The notes under the pieces were generated by a model that saw only the letters and a list, made by a program, of their open reading frames with translations, was not told where the DNA came from and did not search any database. DNA of 64,000 nucleotides from Bog-473 sp963770645 (GTDB lineage: Bacteria > Actinomycetota > Acidimicrobiia > Acidimicrobiales > RAAP-2), in contig CAVYQL010000003.1 in assembly GCA_963770645.1 (NCBI GenBank), forward strand, positions 1,488,001 through 1,552,000. Reading direction: 5' to 3'. This document shows, piece by piece, positions 41,701 through 50,621 of this stretch. Position 1 is the first letter of the stretch. Every line of letters begins with the position of its first letter. A program made the position numbers and the translations under genes.

Positions 41701-42526
41701 ATGCCCGGCGCAGCCGGCTCGACGGAGCCGCAGGAGCCACGCGACAGCGAACCGCCTGACGCTCTGGCGCAGGTTGCTCCGGGCTGGATCCCCGAGCTTG
41801 CCTATCGGCAGGTGCCCGACGTCACCACGTGGCGCCTGCGCGGCCCCGACGGCGCCGTGCGCTTCGCGAAAGTCGACCGCGCTCGACGGGCGCTACCCCA
41901 CCTTGCGTGCCGAGTCCGAGCGCATGGTCTGGGCGGCCCCCTACCTCCCCGTGCCCAAGGTGGTGTCCTGTGAGCAGGTGGGCCCGTCGACCGTCCTGCT
42001 CACCGAGGCGCTCCCGGGGCGCGACGCGACCCACCCGGACTGGCGCGCCGACCTGCCTGCCCTGGTGGCCGCGCTCGGCCGCGGCCTGCATGCCTTTCAC
42101 GAGGCCGTCGCCGAGGAGTGGTGCCCGTTCCGCTTCGACGTCGCGCGCGCCCTGGACCACGTGCAACACCGCCTCGGTTCGGGCCTCATCGGCGCGGCGG
42201 ACCTGCACGAGGAGCACGCCCACCTGACCCCGGTCGCCGCCGTGGCCGAGCTGGAGGCCACGGCACCCGACCGCGAAGACCTCGTCGTCTGCCACGGCGA
42301 CTACTGCGTCCCCAACGTGTTGCTCGAGGGCGATCGCGTCACCGGCTACGTGGACCTCGGCGAGCTCGGGGTGGCGGACCGCTGGTGGGACGTCGCCGTC
42401 GGGGCCTGGAGCGTCGGCTGGAACTTCGGGGTCGGGCTCGAGCCGCTGTTCTACGAGAGTTACGGCGTCACGCCCGAGCCGGACCGCATCCACTTCTACC
42501 GGCTCCTCTACGACCTCGTCTCCTGA
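41701..42526 (+). pseudogene. aminoglycoside 3'-phosphotransferase-like gene, frameshifted
   Basis: Kinase-fold gene that reads in one frame from ATG 41701 through TWRLRGPDGAVRFAKVDR (the ATP-binding Lys) and in another from RYPTLRAESERMVWAAPYLP to the stop at 42526. One extra base near 41875-41893 explains this. The second part keeps the catalytic HGDYCVPNVLL (Asp, Asn) and YVDLGELGVADRWWDVAVG, both intact, as in APH(3') enzymes. If translated it would phosphorylate an aminoglycoside or other hydroxyl. The mended length is about 274 residues, normal for the family. The 3' end overlaps the convergent UdgB gene by 19 bases. Confidence 0.85.
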
Positions 42527-43224
42527 GCGACCGCGCCGGCGATGAGATGCCGGACCCGGGTGAAGACGGCGTCGAACATCGAGACGGTCAGCTTGCCCGT
42601 GAAGGTGTTCTGCTGGCTCGGGTGGTACGAGCCGAGCATGGTCAGCCCGCCGGGCAGCGGCGTCTCGGCGAGATGACCGAACGCGGGACGAGGCCGCAGC
42701 CCGTACTGGCCGGCCACGGCCTGCCAGGCGAACTGTCCCAGGGCGACCACGACCACTGCGTCGCTCAGCAGCGAGAGTTCGCGGGCGAGATACGGCGCAC
42801 AGGCATCACGCTCTGCCGGCGTCGGCTTGTTGGCCGGCGGCGCGCAATGCACCGCCGCGGTGATGTAGGCGCCCGAGAGCGTCAGCCCGTCGTCGGCCGA
42901 GACGCTCGTCGGTTGCGACGCGAACCCGGCGCGGTGCAACGCGGCGAAGAGCCAGTCACCCGAGCGGTCGCCGGTGAACATGCGCCCGGTCCGGTTGGCA
43001 CCGTGCGCGGCGGGCGCCAGCCCGACAATGACGAGCCGCGCCTGCGGATCGCCGAACCCGGGCACGGCGCGTCCCCAGTAGATCTGGCCCGCGTACGACG
43101 CCCGGCCCGTGCGCGCCACCTCTTCGCGCCAGGCGACCAGCCGCGGGCAGCGCCGGCAGGCCGCCACCTCCCGCTGCACCGCGGCCACGGAGTCCGAGTC
43201 CCTCGGCGCACGGTTGGACGCCAC
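42508..43224 (-). CDS. udgB: uracil-DNA glycosylase, family 5 (UdgB)
   Basis: Iron-sulfur uracil-DNA glycosylase of 238 residues. Motif A is VGLAPAAHGANRTGRMFTGD, the family 5 form that uses no Asp/Asn at the family 1 position; Cys for the [4Fe-4S] cluster are in VAACRRCPRL and later AAVHCAPPANKPTPAERDAC. Motif 2 is LGSYHPSQQNTFTGKL. It removes uracil and hypoxanthine from DNA. GTG 43224 has a -10 TAGGCT seven bases upstream. Divergent from the phosphatase trio across a 25-base gap. Confidence 0.92.
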   Translation of the reverse strand: MASNRAPRDSDSVAAVQREVAACRRCPRLVAWREEVARTGRASYAGQIYWGRAVPGFGDPQARLVIVGLAPAAHGANRTGRMFTGDRSGDWLFAALHRAGFASQPTSVSADDGLTLSGAYITAAVHCAPPANKPTPAERDACAPYLARELSLLSDAVVVVALGQFAWQAVAGQYGLRPRPAFGHLAETPLPGGLTMLGSYHPSQQNTFTGKLTVSMFDAVFTRVRHLIAGAVAQETRS

Positions 43225-43231
43225 GGCGCAG

Positions 43232-43241
43232 AGCCTACGAT
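43232..43241. promoter_or_regulatory. overlapping back-to-back -10 elements
   Basis: AGCCTACGAT holds TAGGCT on the minus strand (43237 to 43232) and TACGAT on the plus strand (43236-43241), sharing the central TA. They lie seven and eight bases before the two divergent start codons, GTG 43224 and GTG 43250, so one symmetrical site could start both leaderless messages. Confidence 0.5.
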
Positions 43242-43249
43242 GGTCATTC

Positions 43250-43936
43250 GTGCCCCCATCGGTTCGATCCGCCTCCGCACGCACCCCGGCCCGCCGGAGC
43301 CGCAAGCCACCCCCGGCGACCGCCGTGCTGCTGGTGCGGCACGGCGCGACGCCCACCACCGGCAAGATGCTGCCGGGCCAGGCCAGCGGGCTCCACCTCT
43401 CGGAGAAGGGCCTGGCCCAGGCCGAGGCCGCGGCCGGGCGCATCGCCGCGCTGACGAGGGCGCCCACCGCGATCTACGCCTCGCCGCTCGAGCGGACCCG
43501 TGAGACGGCTGCGCCCATCGCCCGGGCACTCGGGCTGCGCGTGCGCACCGCCCCCGGGCTCATCGAGCTCGACGTCGGCGAGTGGACCGAGAAGCCGCTG
43601 GCGCGTCTGTACAAGACCAAGGAGTGGCCCACGGTGCAGCGCTGGCCGTCCGGCTTTCGGTTCCCCGGCGGCGAGTCCTTCGCCGAGATGTCGGTCCGGG
43701 CCATGGACGCCGTGCTCGGCCTGGTGGCCGAGCACCCGGGTCAGACGATCGTCGCCGTGTCGCACGCGGACAACATCAAGGCCATCGTCGCCGCGTCGGC
43801 CGGCATGCCGCTCGACCTGATACAGCGCCTAGTCGTCTCACCGTGCTCCATATCCGCCGTCCTCTTCAGCGCGGGCGGACCCGTCGTGCTCTGCGTGAAC
43901 TCCACGGGAGCGCTCGACGAGTTGGTGGTGTCGTGA
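43250..43936 (+). CDS. histidine phosphatase, MSMEG_4193 family
   Basis: Phosphoglycerate-mutase-fold phosphatase of 228 residues, matching the actinobacterial MSMEG_4193 subfamily (TIGR03848). The catalytic RHG is in AVLLVRHGATPTT, followed by GQASGLHLSEKGLAQAEAAA, YASPLERTRETAAP, IELDVGEWTEKPL and the second His in IVAVSHADNIKAIV. No substrate is known. It is the first gene of a tight three-gene operon (gaps of 13 and 5 bases) with DUF3090 and SCO1664 family genes. Confidence 0.9.
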   Translation: MPPSVRSASARTPARRSRKPPPATAVLLVRHGATPTTGKMLPGQASGLHLSEKGLAQAEAAAGRIAALTRAPTAIYASPLERTRETAAPIARALGLRVRTAPGLIELDVGEWTEKPLARLYKTKEWPTVQRWPSGFRFPGGESFAEMSVRAMDAVLGLVAEHPGQTIVAVSHADNIKAIVAASAGMPLDLIQRLVVSPCSISAVLFSAGGPVVLCVNSTGALDELVVS

Positions 43937-43949
43937 GGAGGGGGCGCCG

Positions 43950-44471
43950 ATGAGCGACGAATTCGACTTCGACGCACCCGATCACTGCACCCTCGGCGTG
44001 ATCGGCGAGGTCGGCAACCGCCTCTTCCTCTTCTACTGCCGCCAGGGCCTGATCGAGATGACGGTCAAGGTCGAGAAGCAGCAGATGGCGGTGTTGGCCG
44101 GGTACCTGGGACGCATCGTCAAGGAGCTCGGTCGGCCCGGGCACCTGCCCGAGAACCTCGAGTTCTACGGCACCGAGGAGTACGAGTGGGTGGTCGGCAC
44201 CATCGGGGTCTCCTACGACGAGGAGCTCGACCGCATCATCGTGGTCCTCGAGGAGGTGGGCGTCGACGACGAGGACGACGAGGACGACACGGCCGAGAAC
44301 GGGCACGTGCTGCGCGTGGCCATGACGAGGGAACAGGCGGCGGCGTTCGCCATCCACGCGACGAGCCTGGTCGAGGCGGGCCGCCCGCCGTGCCCGTTGT
44401 GCTCGCTGCCGTTGGATCCCGCGGGTCACGACTGCCCGCGCACCAACGGGCACCGGCCCCCGGCATCCTGA
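43950..44471 (+). CDS. DUF3090 family protein
   Basis: Protein of 173 residues of the actinobacterial family DUF3090. Typical parts are LGVIGEVGNRLFLFYCRQGL, KVEKQQMAVLAGYLGRIVKE and GTIGVSYDEELDRIIVVLEE, then an acidic linker (DDEDDEDDTAEN) and RVAMTREQAAAFAIHATSLV. It ends with CPLCSLPLDPAGHDCPR, which looks like a zinc-binding knuckle. Function unknown. Middle gene of the trio with a histidine phosphatase and a kinase-like protein; this trio is conserved in many actinobacteria. Confidence 0.92.
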   Translation: MSDEFDFDAPDHCTLGVIGEVGNRLFLFYCRQGLIEMTVKVEKQQMAVLAGYLGRIVKELGRPGHLPENLEFYGTEEYEWVVGTIGVSYDEELDRIIVVLEEVGVDDEDDEDDTAENGHVLRVAMTREQAAAFAIHATSLVEAGRPPCPLCSLPLDPAGHDCPRTNGHRPPAS

Positions 44472-44476
44472 CCCAG

Positions 44477-45187
44477 GTGTCCGACGTCGCGGTCGAGCGC
44501 GTCCTTCGCGAAGGAGAGATGGAGGTCCACGGCCGCATCGCCGGGAGCTCGAACGCCACCCTCCTCGTGACGTGCCGTCTCGGTGACGACGAGCTGCTGG
44601 CGGTCTACAAGCCGTCCAAGGGCGAGCGTCCCCTGTGGGACTTCCCCGGTGGCCTGTTCCGCCGCGAGGTCGCGGCGTACGTCCTCTCGGAGAGCCTGGG
44701 GTGGGGGCTCGTCCCCGAGACGGTCGCGCGCGAAGAGGGCCCCTTCGGGCCGGGGTCGGTGCAGCGCTTCGTCCACGAGGACGGCACCTCGCACTACTTC
44801 ACACTGCGTGACGACCCGCGGTGGCGTCCGGTGCTGATGCGACTTGGTGCCTTCGACGTCGTGGCCAACAACGCGGACCGCAAGAGCGGCCACGTGCTGC
44901 TGGCCGAGGACCGGCTCTGGGCCATCGACAACGGCCTGTGCTTCAACGTGCACGACAAGCTGCGCACCGTCATCTGGGACTTCGGCGGCGCGGCGCTCGA
45001 GGCCGGCGTGCAGGCCGATCTGGCCCGCCTGGCCCACGACGGTGCCCCCGACGCGCTCTGTGCGCTGCTCGACCCGGCCGAGGTGGCCGCAACGCTCGAC
45101 CGTACGGCGTGGTTGCTCAACCTGCGTGCACTGCCCGAGCTGGTCGACGACGGGGAATGGCCGCCCTACCCCTGGCCCCTCGTGTAG
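44477..45187 (+). CDS. SCO1664 family protein, PI3/4-kinase-like fold
   Basis: Protein of 236 residues of the SCO1664 family. Kinase-like features are visible: a Lys in LLAVYKPSKGERPLWDF, a catalytic-loop-like DVVANNADRKSGHVLL and a metal-site-like LWAIDNGLCFNVHDKL. This N-x-D-R-K-x-x-H plus D-N-G pattern resembles HipA and phosphatidylinositol-kinase-like enzymes. The substrate is unknown. GTG 44477 begins five bases after the DUF3090 stop. Lying in one operon with a phosphatase, it may phosphorylate what the phosphatase dephosphorylates; that is inference. Confidence 0.88.
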   Translation: MSDVAVERVLREGEMEVHGRIAGSSNATLLVTCRLGDDELLAVYKPSKGERPLWDFPGGLFRREVAAYVLSESLGWGLVPETVAREEGPFGPGSVQRFVHEDGTSHYFTLRDDPRWRPVLMRLGAFDVVANNADRKSGHVLLAEDRLWAIDNGLCFNVHDKLRTVIWDFGGAALEAGVQADLARLAHDGAPDALCALLDPAEVAATLDRTAWLLNLRALPELVDDGEWPPYPWPLV

Positions 45188-45212
45188 CGCCGCGTCCCCT
45201 CTGCCGCCGCCC

Positions 45213-46310
45213 TCAAATGTGGTAGCCGAGTGTCTGCAGCTCGTTGATGACCTGCTGGGCCACGACCTGGCCGCCGTCGGGCGTCAGGTGGGTGCCGTCG
45301 GGCGTCCGAACGTTGATGACCTGACCCGCCGCGTTCGTGACGAACGCGGTGTAGCCACCTTGTGCGGTCCCGAGGGAGTGGTCCGTGCTGAGGTACTCGA
45401 CCGGCGGATGGGCCGCCGCGGCGTCGTGCTCGACGATGGAGTTCAGATCGGTCATCTGCGCGTTGAGGCCGGGGTCCTGCATCGGCGGCATGCCCGCCCA
45501 CACCACCAGCGCCCCGCCGCTCTCCGCGATCTGCATGAACTGGGCCACCCGCTGCGAGTAAAGCGTGTTCCACTCAGGCGAGGTGTAGGGCACGTCCGGC
45601 GGGCCCAGGAAGTCCTGGGCGTCGTTGGCCCCCATCATGATGACGACCACCTGGGGGTCCACCGTCTTGAGGTCCGACGTCAGCTCGGCGGGCCAATTGA
45701 AGTAGTCGGGCCGGGTCAGGCCGGTGCTCTCCCGAGCGTCGAGCGCGGCGTTGACCACGCCGCTCTGGGCCAGGTCCGGCTGGAGCTGCTGGCCCAGGTC
45801 GAGGCCGATGGAGTCCCCGACGATGAGCACCCGCAGGGGGTTCGCCGCGGTGGGCAGCTTCGGGTTGGGTGGCGCCGTCGTCGGCGTGGTCGGCCCGGTC
45901 CGACCCCCGGGTGCTGTGCCCTTGCCCGACTTGTGGCGCGGGGGTGGCGGTGGTGGCGGGCCTGACACGGTGATCCCGATCGTCCCGCCGGGCAGGCGGT
46001 TCGACCGACCCGTGATCGACACGATGTGTGACAGTTGCAACGCTCGGCTGAGCGCGGCCACCGGTCCGGTCACGTCGAGGCTGACCGTGCGGCGGGTGCC
46101 GACGGGTGAGACCTGCGCGTTGTGTTGGAGGGATGGTGCGAAGAGGAGGAACCACAGTGCGAAGGCGCCCAGCCCGAGCGCCATGACGCGCGTCCACGGG
46201 AGGCGCACCCGGCCGTCCTCGGGCGCCGCCGGCTCGGCGTCGGCGCGGGCGCGGACCTCGGCCGGCGACTCCGGCCCGACCTCGTGCGGCGGAGTGCGCT
46301 GGTCTGTCAT
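45213..46310 (-). CDS. membrane-anchored SGNH hydrolase (DUF459)
   Basis: SGNH/GDSL-type protein of 365 residues with one N-terminal membrane anchor (MALGLGAFALWFLLFAP), a Pro-rich linker (GPPPPPPPRHKS) and an outer catalytic domain. The catalytic blocks are VLIVGDSIGLDLGQQL (Ser), VVVIMMGANDAQDF (Asn) and PDGTHLTPDGG (Asp, His). It would transfer or remove acyl groups outside the cell. It is coupled (one-base overlap) with the MBOAT gene, the usual pair for O-acetylation of cell-surface polysaccharide. Confidence 0.9.
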   Translation of the reverse strand: MTDQRTPPHEVGPESPAEVRARADAEPAAPEDGRVRLPWTRVMALGLGAFALWFLLFAPSLQHNAQVSPVGTRRTVSLDVTGPVAALSRALQLSHIVSITGRSNRLPGGTIGITVSGPPPPPPPRHKSGKGTAPGGRTGPTTPTTAPPNPKLPTAANPLRVLIVGDSIGLDLGQQLQPDLAQSGVVNAALDARESTGLTRPDYFNWPAELTSDLKTVDPQVVVIMMGANDAQDFLGPPDVPYTSPEWNTLYSQRVAQFMQIAESGGALVVWAGMPPMQDPGLNAQMTDLNSIVEHDAAAAHPPVEYLSTDHSLGTAQGGYTAFVTNAAGQVINVRTPDGTHLTPDGGQVVAQQVINELQTLGYHI

Positions 46311-47737
46311 CAGAAGCGGTAGTAGATGAACGGCGCGACGCCGACCGGGCCGAACGTCGTGATGGCGAGCAGGGCGAAGCCGAGCACGCCGACCTGAATG
46401 GCGGCGCGCTGGCGGGAGAAGGCGGCCTGCAGCCGGTCGACGCCGAGCGCAGGCACGAACTGGAGGGCGATGCTGCCCAGCACGGTGAAGACGAGCAGCG
46501 GTGTGATGAGAGGTGACGCCTCACCCCACCCGTCCACCACGCGACCGAGCACCGCGAACGCCTGGGAGAGCCCGGTTGCGTTGAAGAACACCCAGCCCAG
46601 GCACACGAACTGGAAGGTGAGGAAGCGCTGCACCCAGACCCTGACCGGCCCGTCGGCCACCGGCGGGAGACCCCGGCGCTCCCGGCTCGCGCGACGAAGG
46701 TGGGCGACGCTCTGCCCCACCCCGTGCAGCCCGCCCCAGAAGACGAACGTCCAGGCCGCGCCGTGCCAGAGACCGCCCAACAGCATGGTGATCATGATGT
46801 TGCGCACCGTCTGCGCCTGACTGCCCTCATTGCCGCCGAGGGGGATGTAGAGGTAGTCGCGCAGCCAGCGTGACAGGGTCATGTGCCAACGCCGCCAAAA
46901 GTCCTGCAGGTTGCGCGCCGTGTACGGCGCGTTGAAGTTCTGGGGGAAGCGGAAGCCGAGCAGCAGCGCGAGCCCGATGGCGATGTCGGTGTAGCCACTG
47001 AAGTCGCAGTAGATCTGCACCCCGTAGCCCCAGGCGGCGAAGATCGCCTCGGGTGCCGAGTGCTGGGTCGGCGACGTGAAGACCGGCGTCACGATCGCGC
47101 TCGACACGTACGACGAGATGACCACTTTCTTGAACAGCCCGGCCAGGATCAGCCAGAAGGCGCGGGAGTAGTCGATGGAGCTGGCGTCGCGCCGCCGTCG
47201 GATCTGGGGCAGCAGCTCCCCACCGCGCACGATCGGCCCCGCCAGGAGGTGGGGGAAGAAAGAGATGTACACCGCGAAGTCCAGCGGCTTGGCCGGCTCG
47301 AGCTTGCGGCGGTAGATGTCCACGACGTAGCTGATCGCCATGAAGGTGAAGAAGGAGATCGCAATGGGCAGGCCGACCTGCAGCAGCGGGACGGCGCGGC
47401 CCATCCCCAAGGCGTGGGTGAGGTTGTCGACGTTGACCGAGACGAAGCCGTAGTACTTGAACCACCCGAGGATGCAGAGCAGCACGCCGACCGAGGACAC
47501 CATGGCGATGCGCCGGGCACGATCGTTGCGGGTCGCCGTCACCCAGAGACCACCGGTGTACGCAACCACCGTCGTCGCCAGGAGCAAGAGGCAGTAGCTC
47601 CACCCGACCCAGCCGTAGAAGACGTAGCTCAGCGCGATCATCGACAGCTTCCACGGGCCCGCGTAGGGGTTGAGGAGCCAGTTCACCGTGAAGGCGATGG
47701 CGAAGAAGATGGCGAAGTCGATGGTTGGAAAGAGCAT
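46310..47737 (-). CDS. MBOAT family O-acyltransferase (AlgI-like)
   Basis: Polytopic acyltransferase of 475 residues with about twelve helices. Family signs are IDFAIFFAIAFTVNWLL, VGLPIAISFFTFMAISYVVD, FFPHLLAGPIVRGGELLPQI, YCDFSGYTDIAIGLALLLGF, RNLQDFWRRWHMTLSRWLRD and the catalytic His of LLGGLWHGAAWTFVFWGGLH. It moves acyl groups across the membrane onto a polysaccharide, together with the SGNH protein encoded next. ATG 47737 lies at the start of the first helix. The 191 bases upstream to etfA hold nothing clear. Confidence 0.93.
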   Translation of the reverse strand: MLFPTIDFAIFFAIAFTVNWLLNPYAGPWKLSMIALSYVFYGWVGWSYCLLLLATTVVAYTGGLWVTATRNDRARRIAMVSSVGVLLCILGWFKYYGFVSVNVDNLTHALGMGRAVPLLQVGLPIAISFFTFMAISYVVDIYRRKLEPAKPLDFAVYISFFPHLLAGPIVRGGELLPQIRRRRDASSIDYSRAFWLILAGLFKKVVISSYVSSAIVTPVFTSPTQHSAPEAIFAAWGYGVQIYCDFSGYTDIAIGLALLLGFRFPQNFNAPYTARNLQDFWRRWHMTLSRWLRDYLYIPLGGNEGSQAQTVRNIMITMLLGGLWHGAAWTFVFWGGLHGVGQSVAHLRRASRERRGLPPVADGPVRVWVQRFLTFQFVCLGWVFFNATGLSQAFAVLGRVVDGWGEASPLITPLLVFTVLGSIALQFVPALGVDRLQAAFSRQRAAIQVGVLGFALLAITTFGPVGVAPFIYYRF

Positions 47738-47928
47738 CGGGGCTGCTAGCGATTTGCGCCGAATGTACAGCCGGGGGCACCGACAGAACGTGCACGCACC
47801 TCGCCGCAGAGCCAGGCGTCGCCCCGGCACGGCCGGTTCACGGCGTCAACTCTGCCAGCCGCGTGGACTTCCCTCCCCCAAGCGGCGGAGAGGGGCCGGA
47901 CGGGCCGGCGCAGACCGAGCCGGGTGGC

Positions 47929-48903
47929 TCAGGCTTTGGCCTTGAGCGCCTCGATCAGTGCCGGCAACACCTTGTGCACATCGCCCACGATGCCGAGGTC
48001 GGCCACCGAGAAGATGGGCGCCTCGGAATCCTTGTTGATGGCGACGATGTTCTTGGACCCCTTCATGCCGACCAAGTGCTGGGTTGCGCCCGAGATCCCA
48101 CACGCGATGTAGACCGTCGGCTTCACGGTCTTGCCGGTCTGGCCCACTTGGTGCGAGTAGGCGACCCAGCCCGCGTCGACGATGGCGCGGCTGGCGCCGG
48201 CCGCGCCGTGCAAGAGCTTGGCCAGCTCTTCGATCATGGCGTAGTTGGCGGCCTCGCCCAGCCCGCGGCCGCCCGAGACCACGACGGCGGCCTCGTCGAG
48301 CTTTGGTCCGCTGCGCTCCTCGACGTGGCGCTCCACCACCGTGGCCGTGTTGGTGCCGGCGACGTCGGGTACCGGTGCCGGCACCACCGACGCGGCACCG
48401 CCCCCGGACGGCTCGGCCGCAAACGACTTGGCCCGGATGACGAAGATGGCCGGGCCATCACCCGTGAAGCGCGCGGTGACGGTGTGGCTCCCGCCGAACA
48501 GCGGGTGCTGGCTCGACAGGCCGCCGTCGCTCTCGACCAGTCCCGTCACGTTGGTCAACACCGGGCGGTCGAGCTTGGCCGACAACCGGCCCGCGATGTC
48601 GCGGCCGTCGTAGGTCGCCGGCACCAAGATGGCATCGGGCAAGTTGACACTCTCGATCAGCGCGGCCAGCGCCGCGGCGACGGGCACGCCCGGCAGCGCG
48701 TCACCCAGGTCACCGACGTCATAGAGCGTGGTCGCGCCGTACTCACCGACGGGCCCGGCCAGCGAGGCGGCGCCGGCACCCCACGCCACGGCCTCGACGG
48801 TGGATCCCACCGTGCGCGCCTCGGTCAGCAGTTCGAGCGTGACCGGGGTCGGGCCGCCGCCGTCCGCCGTCTCGGCCAGCACCCACACCTTGTCGATCGC
48901 CAT
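47929..48903 (-). CDS. etfA: electron transfer flavoprotein, alpha subunit
   Basis: ETF alpha subunit of 324 residues. The C-terminal FAD domain has VVVSGGRGLGEAANYAMIEE, GWVAYSHQVGQTGKTVKPTV and CGISGATQHLVGMKGSKNIV, all strongly conserved, and AINKDSEAPIFSVADLGIVG. It takes electrons from acyl-CoA and related dehydrogenases to ETF-ubiquinone/menaquinone oxidoreductase. ATG 48903 follows the etfB stop by one base. Confidence 0.96.
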   Translation of the reverse strand: MAIDKVWVLAETADGGGPTPVTLELLTEARTVGSTVEAVAWGAGAASLAGPVGEYGATTLYDVGDLGDALPGVPVAAALAALIESVNLPDAILVPATYDGRDIAGRLSAKLDRPVLTNVTGLVESDGGLSSQHPLFGGSHTVTARFTGDGPAIFVIRAKSFAAEPSGGGAASVVPAPVPDVAGTNTATVVERHVEERSGPKLDEAAVVVSGGRGLGEAANYAMIEELAKLLHGAAGASRAIVDAGWVAYSHQVGQTGKTVKPTVYIACGISGATQHLVGMKGSKNIVAINKDSEAPIFSVADLGIVGDVHKVLPALIEALKAKA

Positions 48904-48904
48904 C

Positions 48905-49681
48905 TCAGACCACCTTCAGCTGCTCGAGGAAGGCCACGATGCGCTGCGCGCCGTCGCCGTCGTCCACCACGATCTCGCCCGAGCCGCGGGCCTCGGCCTC
49001 GGAGACGTCGGTGATCTCCTCGCGCGCGCCGGCCGCGCCCACTTGTGAGGCGTCGATCCCGAGGTCGGCCACGGTCAGGTTGTCGACCGGCTTGGACTTG
49101 GCCGCCATGATCCCCTTGAAGGAGGGGTAGCGCGGCTCGACCACGCCGGCGGTGACGGTGACCACGGCGGGCAGGGGACAGACGACGTCGTCGTAGCCCG
49201 CCTCGGTCTGGCGCTCGACCCTGATCGAGCTCCCGTCGACGGAGATCGCCTTGGCGAACGTGACCGAGGGCAGTCCCATCAGCTCGGCGACCTGCACCGG
49301 CAGCGTCCCGGTGTACCCGTCGGTCGACTCGGTGGCCATCACCACCAGGTCCGGGTTGGCCCGCCCGATCGCGGCGGCCAGCACCTTTGCCGTCCCGAGC
49401 GCGTCGCTCCCGGCCAGTGCGTCGTCACTGACCAAGATGGCCTGGGCGGCGCCCATGGCCAGACCGGTGCGCAGGCCGGAGGTCTCGCCTCCGGGGGCCA
49501 TCGACACCAAGGTGACCACGTCACCCTCGCCCGACGCCAGCTGGAGGGCCATCTCGACGCCGTAATTGTCGGAGTCGTCCATGATCAGCTTGCCCGAGCG
49601 GTCCAGCGTCTTCGTGTCCGGATTCAGTGACCCGGGGGCTGCCGGGTCGGGAATTTGCTTGACGCACACCACGACGTTCAT
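48905..49681 (-). CDS. etfB: electron transfer flavoprotein, beta subunit
   Basis: ETF beta subunit of 258 residues. It begins NVVVCVKQIPDPAAPGSL and has DNYGVEMALQLASGEGDVVT, GAAQAILVSDDALAGSDALG and the AMP-binding region DLVVMATESTDGYTGTLPVQ. ERQTEAGYDDVVCPLPAVVT is typical. It forms the heterodimer with EtfA, encoded one base downstream. The two serve the fatty-acid-degradation genes found elsewhere in the window. Confidence 0.96.
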   Translation of the reverse strand: MNVVVCVKQIPDPAAPGSLNPDTKTLDRSGKLIMDDSDNYGVEMALQLASGEGDVVTLVSMAPGGETSGLRTGLAMGAAQAILVSDDALAGSDALGTAKVLAAAIGRANPDLVVMATESTDGYTGTLPVQVAELMGLPSVTFAKAISVDGSSIRVERQTEAGYDDVVCPLPAVVTVTAGVVEPRYPSFKGIMAAKSKPVDNLTVADLGIDASQVGAAGAREEITDVSEAEARGSGEIVVDDGDGAQRIVAFLEQLKVV

Positions 49682-49790
49682 GGCGGAACATCTTTGTGGA
49701 CTCGGGACCTGCCCCGCCATTCGACCGGGTGAGCGGGGCCTTTCCCGCCACAGCGGTCACGCCCTGCGCCGCCTGCGCATCGCCCGGTGC

Positions 49791-50492
49791 TCAGCCGCGC
49801 CCGGCGCCTCGGTCTGCAACCCTGAGTGCGTCATGCAGCCGGTCCGTGATCAGGGCGTCCGCACCCAGCTCGACCATGTGCTCGAGATCCTCGACGTTGT
49901 TGACGGTCCAGACGTTGACGGCCAGGCCTGCCGCATGCGCCCGTGTCACCAGGTCCGCAGTCACTGCGAGCACGAAGGGGTGGACCGCCCGGAACCCGGC
50001 CGCGGCCGCCTCGTCGATGCCCGGGCGGGGATCGCTGCCGAAGCCCCAGAGCGCACCCAGCGCCAGCCGCCCGTCTGCCGCCTGGACCGCGCGCAGGGTG
50101 GCGGGCTGGAAGGACGAGACGATGACCCCGTCGGTCCAGCCGGCCTCGTCGATCGTCGCCGCGGTCAGAGCAGCCACCGCCTCGCCCGAATCCCAGCCGG
50201 GATCTTGCGGCGCGTTCTTGATCTCCACGTTGACGGTCATGCCCTCGCACACGGCGAGCACGTCGGCCAGCAAGGGCACGAACGGCGGCAGGTCCGCCAC
50301 TACGAGCTCGGGGATCACACCCACTCCAGGGATCTCGGCGTCGTGGTGGACCGCCAGGGCCCCGTCCTTGGTCAGGCGCACGTCGAGCTCCACCCCGTCG
50401 GCCCCCAGCCGGCGCGCCTCGGCGAAGGCGCCCAGCGTGTTCTCCAGCGCGCCCGCCTCGGTACAACCCCTATGTGCAAAGACCGCCGTCAT
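49791..50492 (-). CDS. glycerophosphodiester phosphodiesterase
   Basis: GDPD-family enzyme of 233 residues with a TIM-barrel fold. The active-site residues are in AVFAHRGCTEAGALENTLGA (His-Arg, Glu-Asn) and GVELDVRLTKDGALAVHHD (Glu, Asp, His). It would split glycerophosphodiesters into an alcohol and glycerol-3-phosphate. ATG 50492 has GGAGCGAGG directly upstream. No signal peptide, so it is cytosolic. Divergent from whiB. Confidence 0.92.
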   Translation of the reverse strand: MTAVFAHRGCTEAGALENTLGAFAEARRLGADGVELDVRLTKDGALAVHHDAEIPGVGVIPELVVADLPPFVPLLADVLAVCEGMTVNVEIKNAPQDPGWDSGEAVAALTAATIDEAGWTDGVIVSSFQPATLRAVQAADGRLALGALWGFGSDPRPGIDEAAAAGFRAVHPFVLAVTADLVTRAHAAGLAVNVWTVNNVEDLEHMVELGADALITDRLHDALRVADRGAGRG

Positions 50493-50621
50493 CCTCGCTC
50501 CACCGCTTTGTGACGATTTCCCCGCGGGGGCGTCCGAAATTGCACGAAAAACTCCTTGCCAGGCCTCCGGCGGGCCATTACCCTTTTCGTCGTTAACCCG
50601 CCCTTCACTGACGGACACCTG

